A stretch of DNA of 64,000 nucleotides from Komagataeibacter diospyri (GTDB taxonomy: Bacteria; Pseudomonadota; Alphaproteobacteria; Acetobacterales; Acetobacteraceae): positions 1 through 64,000 of the forward strand of contig NZ_BDLU01000013.1 of the NCBI RefSeq assembly GCF_006538165.1, in the 5' to 3' direction. Shown piece by piece: positions 1 to 7,900 of the stretch (position 1 is the first letter of the stretch; each line of letters starts with the position of its first letter). A program made the position numbers and the translations under genes. A model generated the notes under the pieces. It searched no databases and was not told the origin of the DNA. It was given only the letters and a program-made list of their open reading frames with translations.

Positions 1-167
1 TGACACCTGCGGTTGTGACGCTTTTGCCTGCGGGAGAAGTCATCGCAACCCAGATGCTGACAGGTCTGGACGGTGTTGCAGCGCCTGCCGGTCTGGCTTT
101 CGCGCTGGATGCGGACGGCAGATATCCGGTCGGCAGCATCTACACGCCGCCTGCCGCTGCGTCCTGA
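1..167 (+). CDS. C-terminal end of a phage protein, partial
   Basis: An open frame enters from the left edge (codons in phase from base 3) and ends at a TGA at 165-167. It encodes about 54 residues rich in Ala, Gly, Val and Pro. The frame stays open through the edge and is followed by a hairpin terminator and a phage-type gene on the same strand, so it is probably the tail of an upstream structural or tail protein of the prophage. No family can be named from this fragment. Confidence 0.5.
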   Translation, partial: TPAVVTLLPAGEVIATQMLTGLDGVAAPAGLAFALDADGRYPVGSIYTPPAAAS

Positions 168-196
168 TCCCGCGCCTGACAGTACGCGCCTGCCCG

Positions 197-220
197 ACCG
201 CCCGATGAGGCGGTTTTTTT
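197..220 (+). terminator. Rho-independent terminator
   Basis: A stem ACCGCC/GGCGGT (197-202 and 209-214) with a six-base loop is followed by a run of T to 220. It lies directly after the partial CDS and ahead of the next gene. A near-identical stem recurs at 2662-2683, suggesting a shared phage terminator design. Confidence 0.75.
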
Positions 221-231
221 ATGAGAAAAGC

Positions 232-1338
232 ATGAGAAAATCCATATTTCTGGCTGCCATTCTCGGCATCCTGTCCGCCTCCCTGACAGCGCATGCAACG
301 GATGCGCGCATGGCCTATAAATCAGTGGGCGGCCAGTATAAGGCGGTTGAGGCGGTATCGCCTACCTGCGGCGTGAGTAGCGCGGGCACGCCACTTGTCT
401 GCACGTCAACCGGCGCAGCGGGCACGGCAGATGCGCGGATGGCGTATAAACTGCCAAACGGGCAGTATCAGGCGGTCATTCCCACGGTTCCCGTCTGTTC
501 CGTGGACAGTTCGGGCGTGCCCCAGATATGCGACTTCTCCAGCACGCCTGACCTGTCGTCGTATCTGACCGCCACCGCTGCGGCGGCCACTTACTCGCAA
601 TTGAATGGCGGCAACAGCTTCCTTGGGGAGCAGCGTTTCGCATCCGTCTATTTTGCCGATCCTGACAACAACGTCTCACGGGACGCTAAGTTTGGGGACA
701 AGGGCATTGCGGTATCTGGCGGAACGAAAACCGATACCCTGAGCGTCACCACAGCTGCCTACGTCCCCGATACCACGACGGCAGACAGCACAACAGCAGC
801 CCTCAACACGGAATCCGCTGCGGCGCGGTTCGTGAGCCAGACAACGGCGGCATCGACCTACGCGACAGTTGCCGCGCTCAATACGCAGGTGAACAACGCC
901 GCCGCGACGTATGAGACAATCGCGAACGCTGCGGCATTGGCAAAAAGCACAGTTGACGCGCTCCAAGGCTCTGTCACGGGCGATCTGTCCGCCTCGGGCA
1001 GCAGCCTGTCCCTGACTTTGGGGTCGAGCGGCCTGACGTTGACCATGGCCTATTCCGCCAGCGCCACCGGATCGCTGTCGATTGTTTCCACATCCGGCAG
1101 CATCACGCCGGTTGATATCTACGAAACGGCGGCATGGGGCGCGACCTCGTTCAAGGGCTACACCCTCGACAGCGGAACCATCACCACCACCGCCACGGTG
1201 ATTGACAGCACGTTCTATCTCTCGTCGAACGCGTGGGGAACATACCACATCGGCGTTGGCGGCAATCTCTACGTCGTGGACATTTTCGGGTCCGGGGCCG
1301 GTAAGCGCACTACGATTTCATGGCGCAAGGTCGCCTAA
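232..1338 (+). CDS. Secreted phage tail-fibre-like or host-interaction protein
   Basis: A 368-residue protein with an N-terminal hydrophobic signal-like segment ending near an AHA motif around residue 23. Two imperfect tandem repeats follow; each starts with a DARMAYK block, then a GQY-AV block and two cysteines about ten residues apart. The rest is Ala/Thr/Ser rich, low in charge and periodic, as in fibrous phage or surface proteins. The start at 232 is preferred over the longer frame from 73 because the upstream part runs through the terminator and the signal-like sequence begins here. The next gene follows 10 bases downstream. Function is inferred from composition and phage context only; I do not recognise a specific family. 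Confidence 0.55.
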   Translation: MRKSIFLAAILGILSASLTAHATDARMAYKSVGGQYKAVEAVSPTCGVSSAGTPLVCTSTGAAGTADARMAYKLPNGQYQAVIPTVPVCSVDSSGVPQICDFSSTPDLSSYLTATAAAATYSQLNGGNSFLGEQRFASVYFADPDNNVSRDAKFGDKGIAVSGGTKTDTLSVTTAAYVPDTTTADSTTAALNTESAAARFVSQTTAASTYATVAALNTQVNNAAATYETIANAAALAKSTVDALQGSVTGDLSASGSSLSLTLGSSGLTLTMAYSASATGSLSIVSTSGSITPVDIYETAAWGATSFKGYTLDSGTITTTATVIDSTFYLSSNAWGTYHIGVGGNLYVVDIFGSGAGKRTTISWRKVA

Positions 1339-1348
1339 GGATAACTCA

Positions 1349-1807
1349 ATGCCGACCAACACAATTTATCCTACTGAAGACCCGCCGCAGCAGGCCTCCC
1401 CCATGCGCTGCGCCACGGTCGAGGATCTGGCGCGCGTGCGCGAAGAGATTGTTCGCATGCGTGAGCGTCAGGCCAAGGTCGAAGGCGGCCACGACAACCT
1501 GCGCGACGGACTAAGCACCCTGTCAGTCCAGTTTTCGGAACTCAGGCGCGACCTCACGCGATCGGTCACTGACACAGCGGCCCAGACCCGCAGCGAGATC
1601 ATGCAGCGCGTGGACGACATGACCGACACGGCCACGGAACGAAATGCCGAGATTTCGGGCAGGCTGGCCCGCATCGAGGGCGGCCTTAAACTGACCTCGT
1701 GGGTGACGATGACGTTCATCGTGCTGGCTACCGGCCTGCTGGGATGGGGCCAGATTGGCGATGCCGCATGGTCGTTCTGCAAGCGTGCGTTTGGATATGG
1801 GCCATGA
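1349..1807 (+). CDS. Phage coiled-coil protein with C-terminal membrane anchor
   Basis: A 152-residue protein with a charged helical middle (many Arg/Glu/Ala/Gln heptads, probably coiled coil) and one hydrophobic segment near residues 113-135. The start at 1349 follows an AAGGATAA stretch that can serve as ribosome-binding site. Its TGA overlaps the ATG of the next gene (ATGA at 1804-1807), showing translational coupling. This architecture is common for small phage proteins in the lysis region. I cannot assign an exact role. Confidence 0.65.
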   Translation: MPTNTIYPTEDPPQQASPMRCATVEDLARVREEIVRMRERQAKVEGGHDNLRDGLSTLSVQFSELRRDLTRSVTDTAAQTRSEIMQRVDDMTDTATERNAEISGRLARIEGGLKLTSWVTMTFIVLATGLLGWGQIGDAAWSFCKRAFGYGP

Positions 1808-2286
1808 CCGGCCTGAACCTGTCCCAGTTCAAGGCGGAAATTGTCGTTCCGGCCCTGAACGCCATTGGCCTTGGCGGGGATGCTGCGGTCAACCTGCTTA
1901 CCGGAACCGCCCTGGTGGAAAGCGGACTTACCTATGTGCAGCAGAATGGCGGCGGACCCGCTCTGGGTCTGTGGCAGATGGAGCCTGCAACCCATGATGA
2001 CATCTGGGCTACGTTCCTGTCTGACAGCCGCCTGAACAGCCTGACCCGGTCGCTACTGTCCATCCGGAGCAACCGACCGGTAGGAGCGCGGCAGGTGGTG
2101 GGAAATGCGCCCTATGCCTGCGCCATGGCCCGGCTGAAATACTACCGGTCGCCTGACCCGCTGCCTGCCGCGAATGACGCTGTAGGGCAGGCGCATACGT
2201 GGAAGCGGATTTACAACACATCGCTGGGGGCAGGGGACGTAGACGCAGCACACGTCGCCCTGTTCCAGCAGGCCATTGAGGCATGA
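1804..2286 (+). CDS. Putative phage muramidase/transglycosylase-like endolysin
   Basis: A 160-residue protein without a signal peptide. Around residues 38-60 it has a Glu-Ser-Gly-Leu segment followed by a Gly-Leu-Trp-Gln-Met-Glu-Pro block. This resembles the lysozyme-like fold, in which a catalytic Glu sits in an E-S-x-x segment and a G-x-x-Q block follows. It is coupled to the upstream coiled-coil gene by an ATGA overlap and followed after one base by a small two-helix membrane protein that could be a holin. That places it in a lysis cassette. The peptidoglycan-cleaving role is inferred from the motif and neighbours, not proven. Confidence 0.55.
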   Translation: MTGLNLSQFKAEIVVPALNAIGLGGDAAVNLLTGTALVESGLTYVQQNGGGPALGLWQMEPATHDDIWATFLSDSRLNSLTRSLLSIRSNRPVGARQVVGNAPYACAMARLKYYRSPDPLPAANDAVGQAHTWKRIYNTSLGAGDVDAAHVALFQQAIEA

Positions 2287-2287
2287 C

Positions 2288-2626
2288 ATGAACACCACCG
2301 CAAAACTCGGCGGCCTCGGGGCTGTCATTGCACTCCTGCTGACAGAGGTGCCGGAGCAATACACGCTGTATGCCGCGATATTCGTCTTCGCCTGTAGTGC
2401 CGCCGCCGCCATCATCCCGCCGCCACATGCGGGCAGCCGGTGGGCCGTGGCCTATCAGCTTATGGTCACCATCGGTCTGAATATCGGCTGGGCAGAAAAT
2501 CACTTCAAGCCGGGGCAGGGCGGCGTGCGTGTGCCGCTTGCCGACAAGCCTGCCGCCAAGCAGGCCGTAACCGCCGCAGGAATCCCGGTCCTGAACAGGA
2601 AGGGTAAGCCCGAACCCCCTACGTGA
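2288..2626 (+). CDS. Small two-helix membrane protein, holin-like
   Basis: A 112-residue protein with two hydrophobic segments near residues 8-20 and 27-44 and a positively charged, Pro- and Lys-rich C-terminus. Size, topology and position immediately after the muramidase-like gene fit a phage holin, which forms membrane lesions that release the endolysin. The ATG at 2288 is preferred over the frame start at 2276, because the gene then begins just after the previous stop. A hairpin terminator follows at 2661-2683. Other small phage membrane proteins would look alike. Confidence 0.5.
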   Translation: MNTTAKLGGLGAVIALLLTEVPEQYTLYAAIFVFACSAAAAIIPPPHAGSRWAVAYQLMVTIGLNIGWAENHFKPGQGGVRVPLADKPAAKQAVTAAGIPVLNRKGKPEPPT

Positions 2627-2660
2627 CTGGCCGGTCCCGGCTCAATCATCCTGATTCCCC

Positions 2661-2683
2661 AACCGCCCGCGAGGCGGTTTTTT
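2661..2683 (+). terminator. Rho-independent terminator
   Basis: The stem ACCGCC/GGCGGT with a short loop is followed by six T residues. It closes the lysis-type cassette and matches the design of the terminator at 197-220. Confidence 0.75.
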
Positions 2684-2701
2684 CATATGGAGACGGCAGA
2701 T

Positions 2702-2983
2702 ATGCCCGATACGAACACCACCGCCATTCCGGCCCTCGAAAGCCTCGTTGAAACCGCGCTGGGCAAGAAGGACACGGCCACGACGCAGGCCGATATCGCT
2801 CTGGCTGGGAACCTGTTGCAGACGCTTCTGCCGGTCATCGTCGAGAAGGCCGCTCCGAACCTTGATCTTTCCGGCATTGACGCTGCCCTGACCAAAATCC
2901 TCACCGGCATTTCCGATCTCAAGACGGCGATCGAGGCGAAGCCCGCGACGACTGCGACCCCAACCGTCGCCACTGCTTCCTGA
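2702..2983 (+). CDS. Small phage hypothetical protein
   Basis: A 93-residue, Ala/Thr/Leu-rich helical protein without signal peptide or membrane segment. The ATG at 2702 is chosen over 2687 because GGAGA lies about eight bases before it. It sits between the lysis cassette and a lipoprotein gene on the same strand. I do not recognise a family; the amphipathic helical centre could mediate oligomerisation. Confidence 0.55.
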   Translation: MPDTNTTAIPALESLVETALGKKDTATTQADIALAGNLLQTLLPVIVEKAAPNLDLSGIDAALTKILTGISDLKTAIEAKPATTATPTVATAS

Positions 2984-3004
2984 CCGATCAACAAGGAAAT
3001 CATC

Positions 3005-3580
3005 ATGAACCCGAATATCTCCCGCCGGTCCCTGCTGCGTGCCGGGGCCGGAACGCTGGCCGCTGTCGGTATGGCAGCCTGCACGGTCTCGAAGTCCGGC
3101 ACGACCACCACCGCCACCCTGAACGTGTCCTCAGTCGTGGACTACGGCAACGCGATCCTGTCCTTTGCCAGCACGGCCATCAATGTGTCGTTCGTGGCGT
3201 CCGCGATGGGGACCGCTAATCTTGCACTGGCCAATACCGTCATCGCATCGCTGAAATCCGCGCTGGCCGCGTTCCAGTCCGCCGCAGGGTCCAGCACATC
3301 CGTCAGCTATGACAGCGCCAGCGTGAAAGCTGCGTTCGACAGCATCCTTGTCGATGTGGAGAAGGTGGACACGCTCATCATCTCCACCATCACCGGCACG
3401 GCGGCGAGCCTGTCCAGCAGCGTGGTATCCGAGGCCAAGACGGCGGCAGGGGCGGCAGAAACGCTGATCGACCTGCTCAAGGCCATGGTGGACATGTCCG
3501 GTCCGCGCCTGCGTGCTGCATCCGCCGACCCGAATGCGGCCATCGGTGAAATCGCCATCTTCGCGGCTTCGCAGGGATGA
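3005..3580 (+). CDS. Tat-type lipoprotein of phage origin
   Basis: A 191-residue protein beginning with a twin-arginine SRRSLLR motif at residues 6-12, then a hydrophobic stretch and a lipobox-like MAAC at about residues 19-22. This implies lipidation of the cysteine after export. The mature part is Ala/Ser/Thr rich and mainly helical. An AAGGAAAT sequence precedes the start. The gene is coupled to a small membrane protein by an ATGA overlap at 3577-3580. Lipoproteins in phage lysogens can act in lysis or superinfection exclusion, but nothing here decides between them. Confidence 0.6.
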   Translation: MNPNISRRSLLRAGAGTLAAVGMAACTVSKSGTTTTATLNVSSVVDYGNAILSFASTAINVSFVASAMGTANLALANTVIASLKSALAAFQSAAGSSTSVSYDSASVKAAFDSILVDVEKVDTLIISTITGTAASLSSSVVSEAKTAAGAAETLIDLLKAMVDMSGPRLRAASADPNAAIGEIAIFAASQG

Positions 3581-3720
3581 CCACCCACATGCTCGCCGGT
3601 CTAGGCCTGTTCCTGACCGGTGCGGCGTTCTCGCAGGTGCTGGCGTTCGGCATAGCTGCATGGCGGGAGGCCCGGCGTGAACGGCAGATCGACGACACGC
3701 TTGGGCCTCCTGCGCCTTAA
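3577..3720 (+). CDS. 47-residue single-span membrane protein
   Basis: A short gene that overlaps the upstream stop codon (ATGA). It encodes an N-terminal hydrophobic helix of about 20 residues followed by a strongly charged Arg/Glu segment. Together with the preceding lipoprotein it could form a two-component envelope unit, for instance a spanin-like pair, but that is speculation. Its support comes from the overlap, codon usage like its neighbours, and its clear membrane-helix pattern. Confidence 0.55.
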   Translation: MTTHMLAGLGLFLTGAAFSQVLAFGIAAWREARRERQIDDTLGPPAP

Positions 3721-3723
3721 TTA

Positions 3724-4179
3724 TCACTCTGACTTCTTGATGTTTTGAGCGTATTTCCCGGTAATCAAGGCCATAACCGTCCCTCCTACCGCTGCCGCTC
3801 CGATGCTTCCCCCAGCCCAATCATGCCCGTTCAAGCATAGAATAATTCCCGAAATAAGAGCCCCTACCGCAAACAGGAATCCAAGAATACGCCCTGTCAT
3901 ATCCAACCAAAACCGTTGGAGTTGCTCCCGTTGCAGCCTCAGCCGCTCATCCTCGGAGTTCTGTTCTGCCATGCGGAGAATGCGTTCGGGCATATCTGCC
4001 TGAACTGAACCGTATGCCGCAAGCTCGCTTGCGGGAGGCAAAGGCCCACTGTGCTTCTGGAAAACCGCAGTCGCGCCCGGAATACCCAAAAGGGGATGGC
4101 CAGTTATCGGGCCGACATTTGCGGTAACTTTGTCAGGCGTCCGGGTTGAGGGATTTTGCGGGGGATGATGTTCGGGCAT
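3724..4179 (-). CDS. DUF2335-family membrane protein
   Basis: A 151-residue protein with a conserved HSGPLPP segment, then an ADMPERILRMAE helix and a Gln/Arg-rich helix, followed by two hydrophobic segments separated by a short turn. This order matches the DUF2335 family of predicted membrane proteins often found in prophages. The start at 4179 is the second Met of a frame that could begin at 4185; no strong ribosome-binding site separates them. It is convergent with the preceding phage genes and overlaps the small gene upstream. Confidence 0.7.
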   Translation of the reverse strand: MPEHHPPQNPSTRTPDKVTANVGPITGHPLLGIPGATAVFQKHSGPLPPASELAAYGSVQADMPERILRMAEQNSEDERLRLQREQLQRFWLDMTGRILGFLFAVGALISGIILCLNGHDWAGGSIGAAAVGGTVMALITGKYAQNIKKSE

Positions 4180-4348
4180 CCGCATCCTTCATTGCTCTTC
4201 GCAGTGATGAACCCACACGCCCCCATGAGCGCGCGCTGATCTCATTTGCCGTTGGAACAGGGTGATGCTCAGCCGGACTCGCAAAAGTGAGCAGGCCCGC
4301 AAACCCGGCGATCGTGCTCGCGATCAAACGTCGCGCATGACTGGCCAT
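4133..4348 (-). CDS. Small possible exported peptide upstream of the DUF2335 gene
   Basis: A 71-residue frame with a positively charged N-terminus and a hydrophobic segment at residues 8-24 that could be a signal or anchor. A strong AGGGAGGAAA Shine-Dalgarno sequence stands eight bases before the ATG at 4346-4348. It overlaps the start of the DUF2335 gene by about 47 bases in another frame, so it may be a leader or coupling ORF. No family recognised; the C-terminal part may be shaped by the overlap. Confidence 0.4.
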   Translation of the reverse strand: MASHARRLIASTIAGFAGLLTFASPAEHHPVPTANEISARSWGRVGSSLRRAMKDADARTSSPAKSLNPDA

Positions 4349-4535
4349 ACTGGTTTCCTCCCTGATGAGGGCTTCATATGCATCGTGCAGGAACGCATAG
4401 CATGAATGGGAAGCAGGTTGCCATATCTCTCATGAATGGCGTGGCTCTGCGGATTCAGGGGGTAAAATTCAGCCCTTATCCACCTCAAGCCCCCTCGCGA
4501 TCAGGCGGCGGATGGCTTCGGGCGGCTTTTTGCTG

Positions 4536-4820
4536 TCAGGATGATGACATACTCAAGAAGCTTCTAAGAAATGCCATCATTGCTAGCTTTTGGTCATGGG
4601 TCATTTCGCGCCAGATCCTCATCATAAGTGACTCTTCCGGGGTCAGTTCATCGGATTTTACCGTAGGCATAAGGCCGCCGATCTGAAGCGACTGCTCAAG
4701 CCGCTGAATGATCTCTGCGTTCATAGAGTGTGAATGCGCGTCAGCCACTACCTGAAGGGCCGCAAACACGTCCTTCGGAATCCTGAGATTAAACCGGCGG
4801 TATCGATCATCGTCACTCAT
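4536..4820 (-). CDS. Arc-type ribbon-helix-helix DNA-binding protein
   Basis: A 94-residue protein whose first 50 residues follow the Arc/Mnt ribbon-helix-helix pattern: a short basic strand (RRFNLRIPKDVF), a helix, a turn and a second helix with the SMNAEIIQRLE signature. The C-terminal half is helical and acidic. The ATG at 4820 is preferred to that at 4838, because the longer form would begin inside an operator-like repeat. It is divergent from a second Arc-like gene at 4900. The two probably form a phage regulatory switch that acts on the sites between them. Confidence 0.8.
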   Translation of the reverse strand: MSDDDRYRRFNLRIPKDVFAALQVVADAHSHSMNAEIIQRLEQSLQIGGLMPTVKSDELTPEESLMMRIWREMTHDQKLAMMAFLRSFLSMSSS

Positions 4821-4832
4821 AAACGTAAGGTG

Positions 4833-4892
4833 GCACATTTTATGTGTTTTGCCTATTTACACATTTGTTGTGCCATGGCACATATTGTGTGC
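4833..4892. promoter_or_regulatory. Divergent promoter with three Arc-type operator repeats
   Basis: Three related inverted repeats lie between the divergent repressor genes: GCACATTTTATGTGT (4833-4847), ACACATTTGTTGTGC (4859-4873) and GCACATATTGTGTGC (4878-4892). All share CACA/TGTG half-sites about five bases apart. Ribbon-helix-helix repressors commonly bind such tandem sites cooperatively, so these are the likely operators of one or both flanking Arc-like proteins. Confidence 0.7.
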
Positions 4893-4899
4893 TACTAGC

Positions 4900-5115
4900 A
4901 TGGAGGCAAAAATTACCAGTCCATTCAACGATTGCCCGCGAATGACCATGAGGTTTCGACCTGATGTGTATGAGGCGGTGCGCCAGTCAGCTTTCACGAA
5001 TTGTCGGAGCGTGACGGCAGAAGTCAACGAACTGCTTCATGCAGTTCTCATCTCAAAAGAAAAGGCACCGGGGAACAGCTTGCAGGCCACATCCCCCGAT
5101 GCCTCTGAACAGTAA
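4900..5115 (+). CDS. Second Arc-like ribbon-helix-helix regulator
   Basis: A 71-residue protein with the Arc-type strand (RMTMRFRPDVYEAVRQ) and the SVTAEVNELLH helix. The start at 4900 lies just after the last operator repeat; the longer frame from 4849 would read through the operators. It is divergent from the other Arc-like repressor and is followed by a small gene and the antirepressor, so it probably controls the early or antirepressor operon of the prophage. Confidence 0.75.
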   Translation: MEAKITSPFNDCPRMTMRFRPDVYEAVRQSAFTNCRSVTAEVNELLHAVLISKEKAPGNSLQATSPDASEQ

Positions 5116-5135
5116 CCCACAAGGAAACCATTCCT

Positions 5136-5390
5136 ATGACTGACATTATCACATTAGGCATCACGCCTGCAATGATTCCGGGCATCCGCAAGGCCATTGA
5201 GCTTTGCGAGCATTTTGGTCGTGAAAATCGCCGTATATCTTTCGACCAGATAGAGCATCTTTGCCGGACAAAGGTTGATATCCATCTAGAAGATATGGAT
5301 GAACCTGTTCGTCATACGGCGAAATGTCATGCAGCATACGAAATTGCAGCGATCCTGAAGGCCTACATTGGCGAAGGAGATGCAGTATGA
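5136..5390 (+). CDS. Small phage hypothetical protein
   Basis: An 84-residue soluble, helical, charged protein preceded by an AAGGAAA sequence. Its TGA overlaps the ATG of the antirepressor gene (ATGA at 5387-5390), so the two are translationally coupled. It contains three cysteines and two histidines without a clear metal motif. I do not recognise the family. Confidence 0.6.
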   Translation: MTDIITLGITPAMIPGIRKAIELCEHFGRENRRISFDQIEHLCRTKVDIHLEDMDEPVRHTAKCHAAYEIAAILKAYIGEGDAV

Positions 5391-6172
5391 CCCAGATTGC
5401 CATCAATAACCACAACGTGCATGTGGTCGCATATGCCGGACAGCGCGTCATCACCTTCAAGATGATGGATGAACTGCATGAGCGTCCAGACGGAACCGCT
5501 CGGCGGAACTTTAATGCCAATAAGGCCCACCTGATCGAAGGTGAAGATTACTTCGTACGAAATTCGTCCGAAGCTCGTGATATGGGGTTTACGGCCCCAA
5601 ATGGCCTTACCCTGCTATCTGAGTCCGGCTACACCATGCTGGTAAAGTCATTCACGGATGATCTTGCTTGGCAGGTCCAGAAGGCGCTTGTCCGCAGTTA
5701 TTTCAAGCCCGCGACTGCTGCACCCGCCATCCCCCAGACCTACGCGGAAGCCCTTCTTGAAGCCGGTCGCCTTGCCAAGGAGCGTGATGCACTAAAGGCG
5801 GAGAACCTGGAACTGGCCCCGAAGGCCGCCGGTCTGGAAATCCTTGCCGAGAAGGATGGAGAGCTTGGCATCCGCGATGCGGGCCGAGAACTGAAGGTCG
5901 GGCAGAATCGCGTGCGCGACATGCTGTTTGAGCGCAAGTGGGCCTGCCGTCAGGGTCGTGATATCCGTCCGGCATCATATGGGCTTGAACACGGGTATGT
6001 GCGTCTCGTCCCGCGCCTGTATGAGGACAAGCGGACCGGGCAGGAAAAGATTTCCGATGATTTCCGCATCACGCGGAAGGGCATTGCCCGGCTGGCCGAA
6101 ATCTTTGGAGTGATGGAGGCCGGTAGCGTCCGCGTCCCTTTCTCCAAGGCCAAGGAGCCAACCCCGGCGTAG
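5387..6172 (+). CDS. Phage antirepressor with C-terminal KilAC domain
   Basis: A 261-residue protein. The N-terminal part (about residues 15-105) carries an ORF6N/Rha-like pattern with an RRNFNANKAHLIEGEDYF block and an LTLLSESGYTMLVKSF block. A coiled linker follows at 120-155. The C-terminal 100 residues match the KilAC/ANT DNA-binding domain (ELKVGQNRVRDMLFERKW and YEDKRTGQEKISDDFRITRKG). Such proteins counter a phage repressor and favour lytic development. The start at 5387 overlaps the upstream stop. Confidence 0.85.
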   Translation: MTQIAINNHNVHVVAYAGQRVITFKMMDELHERPDGTARRNFNANKAHLIEGEDYFVRNSSEARDMGFTAPNGLTLLSESGYTMLVKSFTDDLAWQVQKALVRSYFKPATAAPAIPQTYAEALLEAGRLAKERDALKAENLELAPKAAGLEILAEKDGELGIRDAGRELKVGQNRVRDMLFERKWACRQGRDIRPASYGLEHGYVRLVPRLYEDKRTGQEKISDDFRITRKGIARLAEIFGVMEAGSVRVPFSKAKEPTPA

Positions 6173-6231
6173 CCCTGACAGAAAACCCCATCAGCGGACA
6201 CCTGCCGCCAGATGAAGAGCTTCTTGTCTGG

Positions 6232-6432
6232 ATGGCCGAGTGCGAGGGGTGGGATCGTGTCCATAGCCGCGATCCCAGAGACATGGACGCCAATGCCAAC
6301 ATTGCCTTGCTGCTTTTACAGATCAAGAAGCGCCGTGGCATCCGCCCCTATGTCGAGCAGGCCCGGCAGGACTGGTTGCAACGGCGGCGGGTAGTGACGC
6401 TTCACCCGGAACGACAAAAACAGATTGCTTAA
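6232..6432 (+). CDS. Small phage hypothetical protein
   Basis: A 66-residue protein rich in Asp/Arg with an ALLLLQIKKR helix and an RQDWLQRRR segment. The same frame is open upstream with protein-like sequence back to the end of the antirepressor gene, so translation might begin at a non-ATG codon before 6232. A hairpin terminator follows at 6438-6464. No family recognised. Confidence 0.5.
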   Translation: MAECEGWDRVHSRDPRDMDANANIALLLLQIKKRRGIRPYVEQARQDWLQRRRVVTLHPERQKQIA

Positions 6433-6437
6433 CCACG

Positions 6438-6464
6438 AGGCGGTTCTTCGGAGCCGCCTTTTTT
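6438..6464 (+). terminator. Rho-independent terminator
   Basis: A stem AGGCGG/CCGCCT (6438-6443 and 6454-6459) with a loop containing TTCGG is followed by six T residues. It separates the antirepressor operon from the following gene. Confidence 0.75.
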
Positions 6465-6476
6465 ATTGGGAAAATC

Positions 6477-7280
6477 ATGACAAATCGCTTACTCGGCTGC
6501 CGCCCGGCTGAACACCGTCCCGGCCAGCCGCATCTATCCGTCATGCGCGGTTTCTGCGCCCGGCAGGCCCCGCCGCGCCTGATCCGCGATCATATCAACC
6601 CGCGCCCCGCTATGCTGGGGAATGACACGTTGGGGGACTGCACCAGTGCAGGAATCGGCAACCACCTGCATGCTACGGCATCCCTGTCCGGGTTTGACGT
6701 GGCAGGCATCACCACAGAGGCGGTCATCCGGTTTTACAGCCAGTCCACCGGCTACGTGCCGGGCAACCCCAGCACGGACAACGGCGGCGTGGAGGTTGAC
6801 GTGCTGACATCGGCTTCCCGCGCTGGCTACGCTCTGGCAGACCAGACCCTGTATCCGTGCTGGGGGAGTGCCGATCCGGGCGACCTGAACGGCATCCGCA
6901 ACATCACCGCTGGCCTGTCCGCCGCCTATCTGGGTGTGCAGCTTGCCACGGCGGATATGTGGGAGGATCAGGACGGCAACCTGCCGCCCGTATGGGACAC
7001 GGACAGTCCAGCCGACCATGGTGATTCGACACCGGGCAGCGCGGGCGGCCATTGCCTGCTGCTGTGGGATTATTCGGGAACGGACGATACCGATCTGGTC
7101 ACGCTGCTGACATGGGGCAGCAAGCAGAAAGCAACATGGCGCTGGGTCCGGTCCCGCATCATGGAGGCGCACGGGCTGGCGTGGGGACAGTTGCACGCCC
7201 CCGGTGGCCTGTATCCGGCTGGTGACGACTGGGCCGCGCTGGTCGAGGCCAATGCGGCATATCTGCGGGGTGCGTCGTGA
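6477..7280 (+). CDS. Phage-associated protein with papain-like Cys/His pattern
   Basis: A 267-residue protein. An LGDCTSAG segment near residues 52-59 and a GGHCLLLWDY segment near residues 187-196 resemble the Cys and His blocks of papain-like (C1/C39-type) folds, and a downstream Trp-Gly-Ser-Lys could supply the third position. It has no signal peptide. Its TGA overlaps the GTG start of the next gene. Cysteine-peptidase-like proteins of this layout occur in phages, but activity is not shown. The assignment rests on motif spacing only. Confidence 0.5.
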   Translation: MTNRLLGCRPAEHRPGQPHLSVMRGFCARQAPPRLIRDHINPRPAMLGNDTLGDCTSAGIGNHLHATASLSGFDVAGITTEAVIRFYSQSTGYVPGNPSTDNGGVEVDVLTSASRAGYALADQTLYPCWGSADPGDLNGIRNITAGLSAAYLGVQLATADMWEDQDGNLPPVWDTDSPADHGDSTPGSAGGHCLLLWDYSGTDDTDLVTLLTWGSKQKATWRWVRSRIMEAHGLAWGQLHAPGGLYPAGDDWAALVEANAAYLRGAS

Positions 7281-7900
7281 CCCGGGGCGACCGGATAGCC
7301 TTCCTGCTCGGCTGCATGATTGGCCTGTCCGGCTGCGCTGTTCATCCGGCCAAGGTCAGCACGACCATTCCGCAGGCCATGGCAGGTATCCAGTCCAGTC
7401 TGGCACAGGCCGGGGTGGTGTCGGTATCGCATGCGGGCGACTGGACCCCGGCTCAGGATGCGCTATTCGTCCGCGCCGTCCGGGCGGCGCAGTGCAGTCA
7501 GGACCGAGCCGACCCGGTGGTGGGCACGATTGCCGGAGACGTGACGTTGCAGCTATCCGGGCAGTTCACGCAGGGTGGTCAGTTCAGCGTAGGAGCGATC
7601 ACGACAGCGCCCACATTCGGCGTGCAGGGTGATGCCACCCGGACGCGCGGCCAGACGGTCAGCCTGTCGGTGGCCTACGCTCCGCTGTCGTCGCTACCAG
7701 ATGTCGAGATGTCGCGGCAGCTTGGATACGAGACCGAGATGCTGGCACAGAATGACGATGCCCGGCATACCGAGGCCGCCCGGTTGATTGCCGACCGCGA
7801 GGAGCTGCGGGGAAGGGTGCAGGCGATGATTGATACCTGGTCCGCGAGCGAATGCGTTGGACATGAACTGGTCGCGCCGTTTGTCGGTGGCCGTCGATGA
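7277..7900 (+). CDS. Phage-associated lipoprotein
   Basis: A 207-residue protein starting at a GTG that overlaps the previous stop. It has an N-terminal hydrophobic segment and a lipobox GLSGC at residues 16-20, so it should be an exported, lipid-anchored protein. The middle is Gln/Gly/Thr rich and probably beta, and the C-terminus is a charged helix. Coupling to the Cys/His protein suggests they act together. Function unknown. Confidence 0.6.
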   Translation: MTRGDRIAFLLGCMIGLSGCAVHPAKVSTTIPQAMAGIQSSLAQAGVVSVSHAGDWTPAQDALFVRAVRAAQCSQDRADPVVGTIAGDVTLQLSGQFTQGGQFSVGAITTAPTFGVQGDATRTRGQTVSLSVAYAPLSSLPDVEMSRQLGYETEMLAQNDDARHTEAARLIADREELRGRVQAMIDTWSASECVGHELVAPFVGGRR

